From Paenibacillaceae bacterium (lineage in GTDB: Bacteria > Bacillota > Bacilli > Paenibacillales > NBRC-103111): a stretch of 64,000 bases of DNA. This document shows positions 27,644 to 36,334 of this stretch, piece after piece (the first letter of the stretch is position 1; each line of letters opens with the position of its first letter). The translations under genes were made by a program, and so were the position numbers. The notes under the pieces were generated by a model. The model saw only the letters and a program-made list of their open reading frames with translations. It was not told where the DNA came from and searched no databases. Where the stretch lies: positions 62,001 through 126,000 of the forward strand of contig JAQSYI010000002.1 in assembly GCA_029256185.1 (NCBI GenBank), in the 5' to 3' direction.

Positions 27644-28576
27644 TTGAGAAGGAAACTTGCCAAATGGACCAGAAGCGGTCCACTGCTCATCATGACGCTG
27701 CCGGGTTTATTTCTATTGATCGCGTTTCACTATTTGCCTATAGGCGGAATCCTGATTGCCTTCAAGAATTACAGCTACTCGGGAGGAAGCTTCTTTAAGA
27801 ATTTTTTCAACAGTCCGTGGATAGGCTTCAAAAACTTTGATTTTTTTCTCCGGACCCCGGATGCTTTTACGATTACCCGCAACACGATTTCTTATAATGT
27901 TGTATTCATTGCGCTGGGCACAACTATTTCGGTACTCCTGGCAATCGCCTTTAATGAACTCCGCAACAGACGGATGGCCAAGGTGTATCAAACCACCATT
28001 TTACTGCCATACTTCCTGTCATGGATTGCGGTAAGCTATCTGTTCTACAGCTTCTTAAGCTCCGACAAGGGCATTCTCAACAATCTCATATTGGAGCCGC
28101 TGGGCTTCACGGGAGTAGACTGGTACAGCAAGAGCGTCTATTGGCCCTATATCCTGGTGTTCGCCAACGTCTGGAAGTATGCAGGCTATAATTGCATTGT
28201 CTATCTGGCAGCAATCACGGGGATTGACACGGAGTACTACGAGGCGGCCGCGCTGGATGGAGCAACCAAATGGCAGCAAATCCGCCATATTACCATTCCT
28301 TCGATTTCGACGGTTATCACGCTGATGGTGCTCTTGGCGATCGGCAGGATGTTCTTCGCGGACTTCGGATTGTTCTATCAGGTTCCCCTCAATTCAGGCG
28401 CGATCTTCGAGGTAACCAACGTTATCGACACATACGTATTCAGGGCTCTTATGAACAGCGGGGATATCGGGATGTCATCGGCGGCCAGCACCTTCCAGGC
28501 GTTTGTGGGCTTTATCATGGTCGTGCTGTCCAACTGGATCGTGAAAAAAATTGATCAGGACAAAGCAATCTTTTAG
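27644..28576 (+). CDS. Sugar ABC transporter permease, LplB type
   Basis: 310 residues from a TTG at 27644 directly behind AAGGAGGAGAAGGGA. The frame is open back to 27590, but those codons are translated 41-bp repeat and unlikely to be protein. It has about six membrane helices, the LplB-type opening FHYLPIGGILIAFKNYSYSG and the EAA loop YEAAALDGATKWQQIRHITI. It is the first gene of the second, rightward sugar-import locus and pairs with the permease 11 bases downstream. A weaker TTG start plus three leader hairpins suggest controlled expression. Confidence 0.88.
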   Translation: MRRKLAKWTRSGPLLIMTLPGLFLLIAFHYLPIGGILIAFKNYSYSGGSFFKNFFNSPWIGFKNFDFFLRTPDAFTITRNTISYNVVFIALGTTISVLLAIAFNELRNRRMAKVYQTTILLPYFLSWIAVSYLFYSFLSSDKGILNNLILEPLGFTGVDWYSKSVYWPYILVFANVWKYAGYNCIVYLAAITGIDTEYYEAAALDGATKWQQIRHITIPSISTVITLMVLLAIGRMFFADFGLFYQVPLNSGAIFEVTNVIDTYVFRALMNSGDIGMSSAASTFQAFVGFIMVVLSNWIVKKIDQDKAIF

Positions 28577-28587
28577 GAGGAATTATC

Positions 28588-29490
28588 ATGCATTCCGGAT
28601 TCAGGGGCAATTCCATTTCAAAAACAGCCAACATTCTCATCAATATAGTGTTCATCCTTATCAGCCTGACCTGCATTGTTCCGCTGCTCCTGGTTATAGC
28701 CGTGTCCTTTTCTAATGAACAGGCGGTTTCGCTCAACGGCTATCAGTTTATTCCCCAGGAATGGTCTCTGGAGGCCTACCGTTATCTGTGGCAGGAGGGC
28801 CGGACGATCTTCGATGCTTACATGGTCACGATCTTCAGCACGGTGGTGGGCACAGTCTCCAGCATCCTGGTCATTTCCTCCTTTGCGTACCCGTTGTCGA
28901 GGAAGGACTTTGCCTTCCGCAAGCTGTTTACCTTCCTGGTGGTCTTCACCCTGCTGTTCAGCGGAGGCATGGTGTCCTGGTACCTGGTGACGACCCAGGT
29001 GCTTCATCTGAAGAACAATATCTGGGCCTTGATCATCCCCCATCTGTTTAACGGGTGGTATGTGCTGATACTCAAGACATACTTCACCACCACCATTCCC
29101 GACGGGATCATTGAATCGGCCAAGATGGACGGAGCCGGTGAATTCCGGATCTACGCCTCCATCGTGATGCGGCTGTCCTTGCCAGGGCTTGCCACCATCG
29201 GCTTGTTCAGCGCCATCGTGTACTGGAATGACTGGTGGCTGCCGCTCATGCTGATTACCGATGACAAGACGCTGAACATGCAGTACCTGATGTATAAGGC
29301 GCAGAGCATGGCCGACTATCTGTCCAGCGCCAGCGGCGCCCATTACGGAACGGTGATGCAGATCAAGCCCCCTTCCCTGACGCTACGGATGGCTCTGGCT
29401 GTTGTAGGGATTGGGCCTATCGTACTGGCTTATCCGTTTTTTCAGAAGTATTTCATTCAAGGCTTAACCGTAGGCGCCGTCAAAGGCTAG
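28588..29490 (+). CDS. Sugar ABC transporter permease, LplC type
   Basis: 300 residues; AGGAGG overlaps the stop codon of the upstream permease. Six or so membrane helices, the EAA loop IIESAKMDGAGEFRIYASIV and the family ending YFIQGLTVGAVKG are visible. It forms the heterodimeric channel with the upstream gene. As in the first locus there is no ATPase gene, so a shared MsmX-like ATPase is expected from family knowledge. Confidence 0.9.
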   Translation: MHSGFRGNSISKTANILINIVFILISLTCIVPLLLVIAVSFSNEQAVSLNGYQFIPQEWSLEAYRYLWQEGRTIFDAYMVTIFSTVVGTVSSILVISSFAYPLSRKDFAFRKLFTFLVVFTLLFSGGMVSWYLVTTQVLHLKNNIWALIIPHLFNGWYVLILKTYFTTTIPDGIIESAKMDGAGEFRIYASIVMRLSLPGLATIGLFSAIVYWNDWWLPLMLITDDKTLNMQYLMYKAQSMADYLSSASGAHYGTVMQIKPPSLTLRMALAVVGIGPIVLAYPFFQKYFIQGLTVGAVKG

Positions 29491-29545
29491 CCCCAGGGCA
29501 TCCTGGTTAGCATATATTGCATAATTATCATGGGAGGTTACGAGA

Positions 29546-31078
29546 ATGATGAAGGGGAAAAAGGGATCGTTCCTGCTGTTAACGGCGGTATTGGGCTTGT
29601 CTATGGCAACAGCAGGCTGTGCCGGCAGCAAGGAAGAGGGAAGCAAAGCAAGCCCATCGCCGGGTTCGGCCAGTCAGACGCCGGTCAAGGAGCAATTGCC
29701 GCCGTATGTGATTGATTGGTACCTGATTGGAACAGGTCCACAGCCCGATGCGGAGCTGGTAGAGGCTGAGATCAACAAGATCGTTCAGCCCAAAATCAAT
29801 GCCACCGTCAAGATGCACGTATTTCCCTTTGCCGATTATGATACGAAAATGACCGCACTCCTGGCGACCGGGGAGAAAGTGGATCTGATGTTTACCTCCA
29901 ACGGAAATATGAACTACAGTAACCTGGTAGGCAAGGGCGGACTGGTAGATCTGACCGATAAGCTGGATAAGTTCGCGCCCGATGCCAAGAAGCTGCTGTC
30001 GGAGGGATTCCTGCAGGCGAGCACGATCAAGGGCAAAAACTACACCTTGGCCGCATACAAAGAAAAGGGAGCCTGGCTTGGCATCACCGCCAACAAAGCA
30101 CTGATGGATAAGTATGGCATCGATATTAACAAAATCAACAGCCTGGAGGAATTGGAACCGGCACTGAAGACCATCAAGGAAAATGAGCCGACCATTACTC
30201 CACTGCTGGCAGTGGGCACAACCAGAATTCCCAACTTTAACAACCGCAATCTATGGAACGTATCCCCCATCCATTCGATTGTCCTGAAGAAGGACGGAAG
30301 CGGCTATACCTTGGAATTGGATGAACCGGAATACATGTCTACATTAAATACGCTTAATAAATATTATAAAGCCGGCTATATTCCCAAGGATGCTGCCGTC
30401 ATGAAAGCCACTAATGACGACAAGGTCAAGAGCGCCTTTCAATTCGGCCAGTTGAAGCCTTATGTGGATGTTCAGATCTCCAATACCGTTGGTATTCCGT
30501 GGATTTACCATAACTTCGGTAAGCCGGTTACCACGACGAATGACCTTGTAGGGTCCATGATGGGCATCCCTACCAACTCCAAGAATCCGGACCGTGTATT
30601 GATGTTCTACAACATGATGTATACAGACGAGCAATTGATCAATCTTGTAGGCCGCGGGATCGAGGGCAAGCATTATGTCAAGAAGGGCGACAAGCGGATC
30701 GAATACGCCCCGGACACAGACAACGGCAAGAAATCCGGTTATAATCCCAATACGACCTGGGCTTACGGCAATCAATACCTGACCTACCTGATGCCGGGAG
30801 AACCCGATGATATCTGGGACCAGTTCAAGAAGTTCAACAGTGAATCGGAAGCTGTGCAGGATCTGGGCTTTAACTTCGACAGCAACAGTCTGAAGACAGA
30901 GGTTGCCGCCATCAAGAATGTGGAAACCGAATTCCGTCCCATTCTCGAGACCGGCTCCGTCAGCCCCGACGAATATGTTCCAAAATTCAAAGAAAAACTG
31001 AAAGCGGCAGGAATTGAGAAGGTTCTGCAAGAAATGAATAAGCAATACGCTCAATGGAAAATCGATAACAAAAAGTGA
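29546..31078 (+). CDS. Extracellular sugar-binding lipoprotein
   Basis: 510 residues starting MMKGKKGSF after GGGAGGTTACGAGA. Signal peptide with lipobox GLSMATAGC (Cys25), then a low-complexity Ser/Pro linker. The mature part begins VIDWYLIGTGPQPD and has DUF3502-like features in the C-terminal third (YNMMYTDEQLINLVGRGIEG, HYVKKGDKRIEY), as in LplA-related binding proteins. It binds an oligosaccharide outside the membrane for the permease pair encoded upstream. A strong hairpin follows its stop codon, mirroring the other locus. Confidence 0.9.
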   Translation: MMKGKKGSFLLLTAVLGLSMATAGCAGSKEEGSKASPSPGSASQTPVKEQLPPYVIDWYLIGTGPQPDAELVEAEINKIVQPKINATVKMHVFPFADYDTKMTALLATGEKVDLMFTSNGNMNYSNLVGKGGLVDLTDKLDKFAPDAKKLLSEGFLQASTIKGKNYTLAAYKEKGAWLGITANKALMDKYGIDINKINSLEELEPALKTIKENEPTITPLLAVGTTRIPNFNNRNLWNVSPIHSIVLKKDGSGYTLELDEPEYMSTLNTLNKYYKAGYIPKDAAVMKATNDDKVKSAFQFGQLKPYVDVQISNTVGIPWIYHNFGKPVTTTNDLVGSMMGIPTNSKNPDRVLMFYNMMYTDEQLINLVGRGIEGKHYVKKGDKRIEYAPDTDNGKKSGYNPNTTWAYGNQYLTYLMPGEPDDIWDQFKKFNSESEAVQDLGFNFDSNSLKTEVAAIKNVETEFRPILETGSVSPDEYVPKFKEKLKAAGIEKVLQEMNKQYAQWKIDNKK

Positions 31079-31090
31079 TTCAGGCAATTG

Positions 31091-31133
31091 AGCAGGGATC
31101 GGACCGCCGTCTTGCGGCATTCCGGTCCCTGCT
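31091..31133 (+). promoter_or_regulatory. Intercistronic hairpin after the second binding-protein gene
   Basis: AGCAGGGA (31091-31098) pairs with TCCCTGCT (31126-31133), with further internal pairing CCGCCG/CGGC. No T run follows. It sits between the binding protein and the AraC gene, so it may stabilise the upstream mRNA or limit readthrough. The first sugar locus has a hairpin in the same place relative to its binding-protein gene. Confidence 0.6.
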
Positions 31134-31158
31134 GGCAGATGGATCAAGGGGGAGCAGG

Positions 31159-33408
31159 ATGAGGATGAACAAATGGAGAAATTCGCGGAGTGGCCACTTT
31201 TTTTCCAGTTTGTTAATCTATTTCTCAACCCTGGTGACGGTTGTCATCATTGCCGTATCCTATATTCTATATGTACAATTCGTGGAGATCGAGAAGGGCA
31301 ATGTGTTTGAATATTCCGAGGAATCCTTGTCCCAGATCAGCACCTTGGCCGATTCCATGCTGGAGAATGCCAAGATGGCTATCTCCCAGGTGCTGCTGGA
31401 TAATGGCAGATACAAGGTTTTTAACCGGGACAAGACGGATCCCGTTGAACTGAAGACCATCACCGACCGGATCAATCTGATCGCTTCCATGCCCTTTCTC
31501 CATTCGGTGTACCTGTACAATGAGCAATTGGATCTCTATTACTCCAGCAATCAAGGGGTAACCAAGAGCGGTTCCTTGTCTGACCCCGGAATAGTCGATA
31601 TTATGAAGAACTATGATCCTTCTCTGAAGTGGAAGCCCATCACCCGCACCGTCAAGAATACGATGAATTTCAATGTTATTGATTACAACGTATATACCTT
31701 CATCTATTACGACTCCGTCAGTCCGGGCAGCAATAACGCGATTATCCTGAACATCTCGGATACCTGGATGAAGAACTCCATCGCCACCCTGGATAAACGG
31801 CGTGACGGGGGGATCTTCATTATGGATTCCAAGGGGTTGCTGGTCAGCTCCGTCTACAAGGACCAGATGCTAAGCGACCTGTCCCGGCAGGAGTTCGCCC
31901 AGACCATCCTGCAGTCCGGAGAGGAATCGGGACATTTTATCGGCGAGGTGGAAGGGGCCAAGTCGCTGGTTACTTATGCTTCATCGGAATCCTTAGGCTG
32001 GAAGTTCGTCCGGCATACTCCGTATCAGGAGGCGGTCCGGGAAATCAACAAGATCCGGACGGTTATCTTCCGGATCAGTCTGACGGTCATGGTGGTGGGG
32101 CTAACGCTGGCCTATATCACTTCACGAAGGCTCAACCGGCCTGTGAAGGACATGATCAAGAAGCTGATGGAGCAGAATCAGACCATTCTGGAGCATTCCT
32201 ACAAGGCCAAGCAGGATTTCCTGCGGCAGCTGCTGGTGGCAGACGGCAATGGGAATTCGGCGGCCGGCATGACACCCAAGCGGCGGGAGTTCGCCATCAA
32301 GCTGGATATGGACGGACCTGTCCGGCTGGTGCTGTTTCGGATTGACCGCTTCAAGGATTTTACGACGATGTACAGCTTCAAGGACAGAAGTCTGCTCCAA
32401 TTCGGCATCATGAATATCGCTTCGGAGATCGTCTCGGCTCATACGGTTTGTGAAACCATGGATCCGGGCGGCGATCATACGGTGCTGGTCTTTCAGGACC
32501 TGCATGCAGGGGATGTCCGTGAGTGGGCAGAGGAAATCCAGCACAATGTCAGGAAGCATCTGAAGCTGTCGGTAACGGTGGCTGTCAGTCCCCCGGGGAA
32601 CGGTTGGGCGGATTGGCGCAGCCTGTATCAAGCGGCTATCGACACCTCCCATTACCGGGTATTCTCCGGCTGGGAATCGGTCCTGTATGCAGATCATCCG
32701 GCGGAGCTTAGCCCGCGGCAGTACCGCTATCCGATCCAGAAGGAGGAGCAGTTGACGGATTCCCTGATGCTGGGACGGATGGAGGAAGTCAGGGGACTGT
32801 GCCTCTCCATCCTGTCTTCGACAGAAGGCTACTCCTATAAGGATCTTCAACTGACCATGTTCCGGCTGTTCTTCGCCATTCAGATGGTGGCGGATACGCT
32901 GGAGAAAGCCTCTGGCTTCGGGTTCTCCATCCGCTTCAGCGAGTTGTACGTGGAGCTCTCGGAGCTGGAGCGCCTGGAAGATATGAAGGAGAAATTCATG
33001 GAGCTGTTCCGCCATATGGAAGAACGGATCGGCGAGAAGAAGAATGCCAAATACGACGAGCTGATGCGGACCATCTCCGGCATTATCGACTCCCAATACA
33101 TGAAGGAAGATCTGAGTCTGGATACGGTAGCCGATTCGTTGAATATGTCCCCGGTGTATCTGGGCCGGCTGTTCAAGAAATATGCTTCCAAGTCACTGAC
33201 CGATTATATCAATGAGGTGCGGATCTCCAAGGCAGAGGTGCTGCTCCGGGACAGCGACAAGCTGATTGCCCAGATAGCGGTGGAGACCGGTTTTGCCGGC
33301 AACAGCTACTTTGGCAAGGTATTCAAGAAATATAAGGGGGTTTCCCCCAACGAATACAGGAATAAGCTGCGCGGCTCAGGAGAAGAGAGCGGTGAGGAAG
33401 AGCAATAA
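31159..33408 (+). CDS. Membrane-bound AraC-family transcriptional regulator
   Basis: 749 residues from the ATG at 31159, which follows AAGGGGGAGCAGG; the frame is open back to 31075 but those codons contain the hairpin. Membrane helices lie at about 17-38 and 300-320 around a Cache-like extracellular sensor. A cytoplasmic region follows, and the AraC double helix-turn-helix at about 640-740 (LSLDTVADSLNMSPVYLGRL, IAQIAVETGFAGNSYFGKVF, VSPNEY). It resembles the regulator at 3411 in plan but not closely in sequence. It is placed mid-operon between binding protein and hydrolases and probably activates the whole locus on sensing a sugar. Confidence 0.9.
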   Translation: MRMNKWRNSRSGHFFSSLLIYFSTLVTVVIIAVSYILYVQFVEIEKGNVFEYSEESLSQISTLADSMLENAKMAISQVLLDNGRYKVFNRDKTDPVELKTITDRINLIASMPFLHSVYLYNEQLDLYYSSNQGVTKSGSLSDPGIVDIMKNYDPSLKWKPITRTVKNTMNFNVIDYNVYTFIYYDSVSPGSNNAIILNISDTWMKNSIATLDKRRDGGIFIMDSKGLLVSSVYKDQMLSDLSRQEFAQTILQSGEESGHFIGEVEGAKSLVTYASSESLGWKFVRHTPYQEAVREINKIRTVIFRISLTVMVVGLTLAYITSRRLNRPVKDMIKKLMEQNQTILEHSYKAKQDFLRQLLVADGNGNSAAGMTPKRREFAIKLDMDGPVRLVLFRIDRFKDFTTMYSFKDRSLLQFGIMNIASEIVSAHTVCETMDPGGDHTVLVFQDLHAGDVREWAEEIQHNVRKHLKLSVTVAVSPPGNGWADWRSLYQAAIDTSHYRVFSGWESVLYADHPAELSPRQYRYPIQKEEQLTDSLMLGRMEEVRGLCLSILSSTEGYSYKDLQLTMFRLFFAIQMVADTLEKASGFGFSIRFSELYVELSELERLEDMKEKFMELFRHMEERIGEKKNAKYDELMRTISGIIDSQYMKEDLSLDTVADSLNMSPVYLGRLFKKYASKSLTDYINEVRISKAEVLLRDSDKLIAQIAVETGFAGNSYFGKVFKKYKGVSPNEYRNKLRGSGEESGEEEQ

Positions 33409-33433
33409 AGCTTTTTATATGAGGAGAATGATC

Positions 33434-34795
33434 ATGAAGCCCGAGAGGTTAGTTTATACGTATGTAAGCATGGCTGCCCATTACGATACCGTATGGGGCC
33501 ACGGAACGCCGGATGAAGGTGTGGAACGCACTGCTGCAACGGCTCATAAATACAATATTCCTGTCACCTGGATTGTGAACAGCGGTTCCATCGGGATTCT
33601 GGGGGAGCGGATCCGGCGCTGGCATGAGGAGTACGGCGATGACGTCATTCTGCGCTGCCCTGCTATTCCCCGGCGTTCCGACAACCCCGTTGCTCAGATG
33701 GCTGATCTGCTCAATTCCGAATGGGCGGAGCTTCAGGCTGCATTTCCCTGGGCCACAACCAAGGTAGCCGGTGCGGGCATCAAGGATGGCATTGCCATCG
33801 CCGCGCTGGAGGAAGCAGGCTTTGAAGGCATATGGGGCTATTGCTGGGAGCAGGTGTGGTGGGACGGCATTACCAACCAGGGGGTTCCATGGGGGTTCTG
33901 GTACGTGGACAAGGACCGTTACAAGATTCCGCACCCTACAGGGGGCCAACTGGTGGCCTGCGAATGGACAGCGCGGGATCTGCATCAATCTTACCATACC
34001 TCGAGTCCGGTTATTTACTCCACAGATCCTAACGATGTATTGCGGGCCGGCCTGTGTACGGGCACCGACATTGAATATTGGAAGCGGCTGTTCCAGGATT
34101 ATCTGCGGAATACGGCAAGCAATGAGCAGGTGTATTTCCTCCAGCACCAGGAAGCCCATGAGATGGAAGTAACGGAGGCCTTCGCTGTCTACCCCTTCTC
34201 CCATGTGGTGGCATGCGATGAGATGCAGGACCTGTTCTTTCAATATATCACCCAGTATCCTATCACCATTACTACCCTGCCCCAGGCTATCAGGCAATAC
34301 AAGCAGCGGCAATCGGAGACTGCGCCCTGCTGGATGCTCACGGAGGACCCGCTCATCCGGCCGGAGCTCAATGAATATACCATGACATTGGGTGGTGTCG
34401 GTCTTGGTCCATGGCCGGATACCCTGTTCTATTACGACAAAGAGTGCCAGTTGGCCTTCATCAAGGGAGACAATAAGCCCCGCATGCTGCGTAACTACGT
34501 GGGCAAGTGGAATATGCAGGAGGAGTTCTCCGAGCCTGCTCCCCCCGTCTTCGTGACTCATTATGCCAAGTCGGCGGAATCTATCGAGATTGTCTATGAG
34601 ATCGGGCACTGGAAGCCGATTCCCTACGGCTTGGCCTATTGGGATGAGTTGGCCGATTATGAGGTAGAGCCCGGCGAGGGCACGGCAGTGCAAGCCGCCG
34701 TTATTGAAGATAAGCTGGTATTCCTGCGGTTTAACCTGACCGGCGGCAAAATGAAGATCGACCTGAAGCTGAGGCGCAAAAAGGAACCGAATTAA
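33434..34795 (+). CDS. Unrecognised cytoplasmic protein, possibly NodB/GH57-like barrel
   Basis: 453 residues from the ATG at 33434 (GAGGAG upstream; an ATG six bases earlier sits too close to it). No signal peptide. The N-terminal half has a deacetylase/glycosidase-barrel look: LVYTYVSMAAHYDTVWGHGT, then NIPVTWIVNSGSIG, GIKDGIAIAALEEAGFEGIW and WEQVWWDG, with several conserved-looking His, Asp and Trp. The C-terminal 150 residues look all-beta. The gene sits between the AraC regulator and an SGNH hydrolase, 13 bases from the latter, so it probably modifies the imported sugar. I do not recognise the family, and the barrel idea is only inference. Confidence 0.6.
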   Translation: MKPERLVYTYVSMAAHYDTVWGHGTPDEGVERTAATAHKYNIPVTWIVNSGSIGILGERIRRWHEEYGDDVILRCPAIPRRSDNPVAQMADLLNSEWAELQAAFPWATTKVAGAGIKDGIAIAALEEAGFEGIWGYCWEQVWWDGITNQGVPWGFWYVDKDRYKIPHPTGGQLVACEWTARDLHQSYHTSSPVIYSTDPNDVLRAGLCTGTDIEYWKRLFQDYLRNTASNEQVYFLQHQEAHEMEVTEAFAVYPFSHVVACDEMQDLFFQYITQYPITITTLPQAIRQYKQRQSETAPCWMLTEDPLIRPELNEYTMTLGGVGLGPWPDTLFYYDKECQLAFIKGDNKPRMLRNYVGKWNMQEEFSEPAPPVFVTHYAKSAESIEIVYEIGHWKPIPYGLAYWDELADYEVEPGEGTAVQAAVIEDKLVFLRFNLTGGKMKIDLKLRRKKEPN

Positions 34796-34808
34796 GGAGA
34801 GAGCCCAG

Positions 34809-35438
34809 ATGAGTATGCAGTTGAAGGAGAATTCACTTATTGTCTTCCAGGGGGACAGCATCACAGATGCGGGAAGGGAACGGGAAAAGGATACTTTCAT
34901 GGGGGCGGGCTATGTGTTCATGCTGTCGGCCCTGCTTGCTGCCCGGTATCCTGGGAAGAATCCGCGGTTTATCAATCGGGGCTTGGGGGGAGATACGGTG
35001 CAAGCCCTCTACGAACGCTGGGAACAGGATTGCCTGGTATATAAGCCTGATGTGGTCTCCATCCTGATTGGGATCAACGATACCTGGAGGCGCTTCTCGG
35101 AGAACCGGGAGCCTGATTTGGGGCGCTTCGAGGCCATGTACCGGGAAATGTTAACCGGTACGCAGGAGAGGAGTGGAGCGCAGTTGGTGATCATTGAGCC
35201 CTTCTTGCTGACTAACCGGGAGAATTACAAGGAGTGGCGGATGGACCTGGACGCCAGAATAGACATTATCCGCGGCCTCGCCGCCGAATTCCATACCTGC
35301 TATGTACCGATGGACGGGATCATGGCCCAGGCTTGTACCAAGGCAGATGCTTCCTATTGGTCTACGGACGGGGTGCATCTTACTCCGGCGGGCCATGCCC
35401 TGCTGGCTCAATCCTGGCTTGCTTCTGCCGGCCTGTAA
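34809..35438 (+). CDS. SGNH/GDSL-family hydrolase
   Basis: 209 residues, no signal peptide, after AAGGAGAGAG. The four SGNH blocks are present: GDSITD (block I, nucleophile Ser), NRGLGGDTV (block II, Gly), IGINDTW (block III, Asn) and STDGVHLTPAGHALLAQSW (block V, Asp and His). Such enzymes are esterases, and in sugar loci they usually remove acetyl groups from oligosaccharides. Being cytoplasmic and last in the operon, it probably deacetylates the imported sugar. A strong terminator follows. Confidence 0.9.
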   Translation: MSMQLKENSLIVFQGDSITDAGREREKDTFMGAGYVFMLSALLAARYPGKNPRFINRGLGGDTVQALYERWEQDCLVYKPDVVSILIGINDTWRRFSENREPDLGRFEAMYREMLTGTQERSGAQLVIIEPFLLTNRENYKEWRMDLDARIDIIRGLAAEFHTCYVPMDGIMAQACTKADASYWSTDGVHLTPAGHALLAQSWLASAGL

Positions 35439-35460
35439 GCCTGCACTGATCCTTTCGTTG

Positions 35461-35502
35461 AAAAGGCCTTCTCTTCGGACGTGCCCGAAGAGAAGGCCTT
35501 TT
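35461..35502 (+). terminator. Strong terminator at the end of the second sugar operon
   Basis: A near-perfect 18-bp stem (AAAAGGCCTTCTCTTCGG with its complement at 35485-35502) ends in TTTT. It lies 22 bases after the SGNH stop codon. The A-rich 5' side also gives a T run on the minus strand, so it could work in both directions. Confidence 0.9.
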
Positions 35503-35537
35503 GACTTGATATGGCTTCAGATTATGAATCCAAACCA

Positions 35538-35546
35538 TGATATAAT
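35538..35546 (+). promoter_or_regulatory. Extended -10 promoter for the TauE-like gene
   Basis: TGATATAAT (TG-N-TATAAT) with a perfect -10. No convincing -35 is seen 17 bases upstream, which fits an extended -10 promoter. It is about 60 bases before the start codon. Confidence 0.6.
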
Positions 35547-35608
35547 ACCTGTATTTGGTTCAGTAAGGCGCAGTCAGAGGTCACAGGTCAAGTCAGGAGT
35601 TTGTGTTC

Positions 35609-36334
35609 ATGGAATCCTATCTATTCGTACTGCTGGTGGGAATAACCGCCGGTGTCGTCAGCGGAATAATCGGAACCGGGTCTTCCATTATGCTGCTGCC
35701 CATTCTTGTCTTTACTTACGGTCCCAAGCAGGCTGTACCCATCATGGCAATAGCGGCTGTTATGGCCAATCTGTCCAGAGTACTTGTTTGGCGGCGTGAG
35801 GTGGACTGGAAGGCCTTTGCAGCCTACTCCATCCCCGCTGTACCGGCCGCGGCTTTGGGCGCCGGAACCTTATGGATTCTTCCCGCCCGACTTGTGGATC
35901 TGGGACTTGGGATTTTCTTCATAACCATCATTCCGGTCAGGCACTGGCTTCTGGCCAAAGATTTCAAATTGCGGCTATGGCAGCTCTCGGCAGCAGGAGC
36001 CGGCATCGGGTTCCTGACCGGGATCGTGCTCTCCACCGGTCCCCTTAGTGTGCCAGTATTCATGGGCTACGGGCTGGCAAAGGGGGCATTCCTGTCTACC
36101 GAGGCGGTCAGTTCTTTGGCAATCTATATCAGTAAGGTCGCAACCTTCAGCGAATTAGGTGCGCTGACATTCGAAGTTGCGGTGCAAGGAATGATCGTCG
36201 GCAGCTCGCTCATGCTGGGAACTCTCATAGCCAAACGAATTGTTGGGCGGATGAGCATGGTATCCTTCCGTTATGTTCTGGACTTCTTATTACTCCTCTC
36301 CGGTGTCTCTATGCTGTGGACATCATTTCGTTGA
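35609..36334 (+). CDS. TauE/SafE-family membrane transporter
   Basis: 241 residues from the ATG at 35609 (AGGAG, nine bases upstream). It has about seven or eight membrane helices in two halves. The opening repeat GITAGVVSGIIGTGSSIMLL is the glycine-rich TauE motif, repeated in the second half (AAGAGIGFLTGIVLSTGPLS). Family members export sulfite, sulfoacetate or related small organic anions. No sulfur genes are nearby, so the substrate is unknown. Its last 64 bases overlap the 3' end of the convergent TrkA-N/RyR gene. Confidence 0.88.
   Translation: MESYLFVLLVGITAGVVSGIIGTGSSIMLLPILVFTYGPKQAVPIMAIAAVMANLSRVLVWRREVDWKAFAAYSIPAVPAAALGAGTLWILPARLVDLGLGIFFITIIPVRHWLLAKDFKLRLWQLSAAGAGIGFLTGIVLSTGPLSVPVFMGYGLAKGAFLSTEAVSSLAIYISKVATFSELGALTFEVAVQGMIVGSSLMLGTLIAKRIVGRMSMVSFRYVLDFLLLLSGVSMLWTSFR

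Noticed and set aside
33449..34900. 483-codon minus-strand frame opposite the unrecognised sugar-locus gene
   Set aside because: No ribosome site and it runs across two rightward genes with good starts; the rightward frame has coherent operon spacing.
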